This document shows positions 13,583-16,261 of a stretch of DNA of 16,261 nucleotides, one piece after another. How positions within the stretch are numbered: position 1 is the stretch's first letter; each line of letters starts with the position of its first letter. The stretch lies in the NCBI RefSeq assembly GCF_946222985.1, contig NZ_CAMIFY010000057.1, positions 1 to 16,261 of the forward strand, written 5' to 3'. The stretch is from an uncultured Corynebacterium sp. GTDB lineage: Bacteria > Actinomycetota > Actinomycetes > Mycobacteriales > Mycobacteriaceae. The notes beneath the pieces are model-generated. The model had not been told where the DNA came from and did no database searches. It worked only from the letters and a program-made list of their open reading frames with translations. The position numbers and the translations under genes were made by a program.

Positions 13583-16261
13583 TCAGGCCTTGGCGACCTC
13601 CGCGGTGCAACCGTCGCCGAGATCGTGCGTCAGCGCGGCGCCGTCGACGACCACCTCGAACGACGTCGCCAGCACCTCACCGGCGATGAGGTCCTTGTGG
13701 CGCTCCGCCCACTCGGCACGAGCGGCCGGAACGTTCATCGTCACCGAGATCCGGTCGGTGATGTCGAAACCGGAGGCCTTGCGGGCGTCCTGCAGACCGC
13801 GGATGCGGTCGGCGGCCCAACCACGGGCCTCCAGCTCCTCCGTGAGCTCCATGTCGAGCACGACCAGACCGTCGACGCCCTCGACCTCGGCGGTGGACTC
13901 GGCGTTTTCCGCGACGAGACGACGGGTGTACTCCCCGTCCTCCAGCGCGATGCCGCCGGCCACGACGCGGCCGTCGACGACCTCGTAGTCGCCGGACTTC
14001 ACCGCCTTGATCACCTTCTGCACGTCCTTGCCCAGACGCGGGCCGGCCGCGCGCGCGTTGACCGCGACCTCGAAGCGGCCGACGGAGGCGACGTCCTCGG
14101 TGAGCACGACGTCGTCGACGTTGACCTCCTCGCGGACGATGTCCTTGAACGGCTCCAGCGCCGCGGCGTCCGGGATGGCCACCGTCAGCTGCGGCAGCGG
14201 CAGACGATTGCGCAGCTGGTGGGCCTTGCGCACGCGCGACGACGCCGAACACACCGCGCGGACGTCGTCCATCGCGTCGACGAGGGCCTCGTCGTCGGCA
14301 AGCTCGTCGACCGTGGGCCAGGGAGCCAGGTGCACGGAACGACCACCGGTCAGCGACTTCCAGATGACCTCGGTGGCCATCGGCAACATCGGCGCCGCCA
14401 GACGCGTCAGGGTCTCCAGCACCGTGTACAGCGTGTTGAAGGCCTCGGGGTACTCCTCGTCGCCCGCCCAGAAACGATCGCGGGAACGGCGCACGTACCA
14501 GTTGGTCAGCGCATCGCAGAACAGGCGGATCTCGTCCGTCGCACCGGCGATGTCGGTGTCGTCGAGCTTGGCCGTCGTCGCCTTCACCGTCGCGGCGAGC
14601 TTGGCCAGGATGTAGCGGTCCAGAACGTTGTCCGAATCCGTCGCGCGCTGTGCGGGCTTGGAGGCGTAGAGCTGCAGGAACGAGTAGGCGTTCCACATCG
14701 GCAGCAGCGCCTGGCGCACGCCGTCGCGGATGCCCTGCTCGGTGACCACGAGGTTGCCGCCGCGCAGGATCGGAGACGACATCAGGAACCAGCGCATCGC
14801 GTCGGAGCCGTCGCGCTGGAAGACCTCGTTGACGTTGGGGTAGTTGCCCTTCGACTTCGACATCTTCAAACCGTCGTTGCCCAGCACGATGCCGTGGGCG
14901 ACGACCTTCTTGAACGCCGGGCGATCGAACAGCGCCGTCGACAGCACGTGGAGGGTGTAGAACCAACCGCGGGTCTGGCCCGAGTACTCGACGATGAAGT
15001 CCGCCGGCGAATGGGTGTCGAACCACTCCTTGTTCTCGAACGGGTAGTGCTTCTGCGCGAACGGCATGGAACCGGACTCGAACCAGCAGTCCAGGACCTC
15101 CGGCACGCGGCGCATCATCGACTTGCCCGTCGGATCATCCGGGTTCGGGCGCACCAGCTCGTCGATGTCCGGGCGGTGCAGCGACTTCGGGCGCTCGCCG
15201 AAGTCGCGCTCCAGCTCCTCGAGCGAACCGTAGACGTCGACGCGCGGGTACTCGTCGTCGTCCGACACCCACACCGGGATCGGCGAACCCCAGTACCGGG
15301 ACCGGGAGATGTTCCAGTCGCGGGCGCCCTCGAGCCACTTGCCGAACTGGCCGTCGCGCATGTGCTCCGGCATCCACTCGATCTGCTCGTGGTTGAGCTC
15401 GACCATGCGATCGCGGAACTTCGTCACGGCGACGAACCACGACGGCAGCGCCATGTAGATCAGCGGCTCGCCCGAACGCCACGAGTGCGGGTAGGAGTGC
15501 TCGATGGTCTGGTGGCGCACCACGCGGGCCGCGCCCTTGAGGTCGCGGATGATGTCCTTGTTGGCGTCGAAGACCAACTGGCCCTCGTACGGCGGGGTCA
15601 AGGAGGTGAACTTGCCGTCCATGTCGACGGGGATGACCAGCTCGATGCCGTAGCGCCGGCACGTCGCCATGTCGTCCTCACCGAAGGCCGGGGCCTGGTG
15701 CACGATGCCGGTGCCGTCCTCGGTGGTGACGTAGTCCGCCACGAGGATCCGGAACGCATTGGGCTGATCGGCGAAGAAACCGAAGATCGGCTCGTAGGTC
15801 AGGCCCTCGAGGCTCGCGCCCGCGTAGGTGGCCACGATCTCGCGGTCCTCGCCCAGCTCCTTGGCGTAGGCGCCGACGAGATTCGACGCCAGCAGGAAGG
15901 TGCGGCCGGCGAACTCGGCCAGCCCCTTCTCCCCGACGCGCACCAGCGAATACTCCACCTCGGGGTGCACGGCCAGCGCCAGGTTCGACGGCAGGGTCCA
16001 CGGGGTCGTCGTCCACGCCAGGGCGGCGGCGTCGGAAAGCTCCGGATGGGCCGCCAGCGTCTCCGCGGCGACGGAACCCTCCGCCGCACCGGTGATCGGG
16101 AACGTCACCGTCAACGTCGGGTCCTGGCGCATCTTGTAGGAGTCGTCCAGGCGCGTCTCGTGGTTCGACAGCGAAGTGTGCTCCGCCCACGAGTACGGAA
16201 GGACGCGGAAGCCCTGGTAGATCAGGCCCTTGTCGTAGAGCTCCTTGAACGCCCACATGAC
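13583..16261 (-). CDS. ileS: Isoleucyl-tRNA synthetase, C-terminal 892 residues (5' end outside window)
   Basis: Charges tRNA-Ile. The frame enters at the right edge (VMWAFKELYDKGLIYQGFRVLPY), so the HIGH motif and roughly the first 150 residues are missing; the ATG at 16258 is an internal Met, not a start. Visible parts, numbered from that Met: CP1 editing domain with AWTTTPWTLPSNLALAVHP (81-99) and GTGIVHQAPAFGEDD (182-196), then DCWFESGSMPF, GQTRGWFYTLHVLS, and KMSKSKGN (465-472), the ATP-site signature. The anticodon-binding region follows (DEIRLFCDALTNWYVRRSRDRFW). The C-terminal ARGWAADRIRGLQDARKASGFDITDRI resembles the eukaryote-like IleS2 type of actinobacteria, which in M. tuberculosis is insensitive to mupirocin; extension to this organism is inference. 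Stop TGA at 13585-13583, followed by a hairpin terminator. Confidence 0.97.
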   Translation of the reverse strand, partial: VMWAFKELYDKGLIYQGFRVLPYSWAEHTSLSNHETRLDDSYKMRQDPTLTVTFPITGAAEGSVAAETLAAHPELSDAAALAWTTTPWTLPSNLALAVHPEVEYSLVRVGEKGLAEFAGRTFLLASNLVGAYAKELGEDREIVATYAGASLEGLTYEPIFGFFADQPNAFRILVADYVTTEDGTGIVHQAPAFGEDDMATCRRYGIELVIPVDMDGKFTSLTPPYEGQLVFDANKDIIRDLKGAARVVRHQTIEHSYPHSWRSGEPLIYMALPSWFVAVTKFRDRMVELNHEQIEWMPEHMRDGQFGKWLEGARDWNISRSRYWGSPIPVWVSDDDEYPRVDVYGSLEELERDFGERPKSLHRPDIDELVRPNPDDPTGKSMMRRVPEVLDCWFESGSMPFAQKHYPFENKEWFDTHSPADFIVEYSGQTRGWFYTLHVLSTALFDRPAFKKVVAHGIVLGNDGLKMSKSKGNYPNVNEVFQRDGSDAMRWFLMSSPILRGGNLVVTEQGIRDGVRQALLPMWNAYSFLQLYASKPAQRATDSDNVLDRYILAKLAATVKATTAKLDDTDIAGATDEIRLFCDALTNWYVRRSRDRFWAGDEEYPEAFNTLYTVLETLTRLAAPMLPMATEVIWKSLTGGRSVHLAPWPTVDELADDEALVDAMDDVRAVCSASSRVRKAHQLRNRLPLPQLTVAIPDAAALEPFKDIVREEVNVDDVVLTEDVASVGRFEVAVNARAAGPRLGKDVQKVIKAVKSGDYEVVDGRVVAGGIALEDGEYTRRLVAENAESTAEVEGVDGLVVLDMELTEELEARGWAADRIRGLQDARKASGFDITDRISVTMNVPAARAEWAERHKDLIAGEVLATSFEVVVDGAALTHDLGDGCTAEVAKA

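Noticed and set aside
13583..16258. ATG at 16258 as the true start of ileS
   Set aside because: The coding frame continues to the edge (Val before Met), and the sequence there is an internal conserved part of IleS; the HIGH motif is missing.

Overview
The window is GC-rich DNA (about 70% by eye) with dense genes, strong G/C preference at third codon positions and many 4- to 8-base gene overlaps. It looks like a chromosomal core segment of an actinomycete of the order Mycobacteriales, most likely a Corynebacterium. Supporting marks are a DnaE1-type polymerase with an intact PHP domain, an MTB12-like lipoprotein, a long-tailed actinobacterial DNA polymerase IV and several probable leaderless genes. 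From memory, the order ileS - dinB(dinX) - ansA (reversed) - lspA - rluD - dnaE1 matches the Mycobacterium tuberculosis block Rv1536-Rv1547.

Layout. 1-1744 (minus): N-terminal 581 codons of dnaE1, cut by the left edge just before the third catalytic Asp is expected. 1745-2055: divergent regulatory region. 2056-2220 (plus): an unrecognised 54-aa small gene with a promoter and a leader rich in inverted repeats. 2287-4826 (plus): two-gene operon of a PLP fold-type III (alanine racemase-like) enzyme and an aldonolactone-oxidase-like FAD enzyme. 8168-4792 (minus): coupled run lspA - rluD - unknown membrane-anchored protein - rarD, every junction an overlap; rarD also overlaps the end of the FAD gene by 35 bases, tail to tail. 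8215-9108 (plus) and 9901-9200 (minus): two convergent lipoprotein genes sharing a bidirectional terminator. 10033-10977 (plus): L-asparaginase. 13422-11028 (minus): a probable helix-hairpin-helix (EndoIII-fold) protein followed 28 bases later by DNA polymerase IV. 16261-13583 (minus): ileS without its N terminus, cut by the right edge.

How the genes fit together. Replication and repair (dnaE1, dinB, HhH protein), translation (ileS, rluD) and lipoprotein maturation (lspA with two likely substrates next door) are mixed, as is usual for this conserved block. I see no phage, transposon, CRISPR, tRNA, rRNA or defence island, and no obvious new multi-gene system. The points most worth a second look are: the small gene with its hairpin leader; a 15-base perfect palindrome over the dinB start; a 27-base tandem triplication at the ansA/dinB junction that carries stop codons for both strands; the unusual HhH-like protein with a Tyr/Gly repeat head; and -10 hexamers placed 7-8 bases before the start codons of five genes, which points to leaderless mRNAs.
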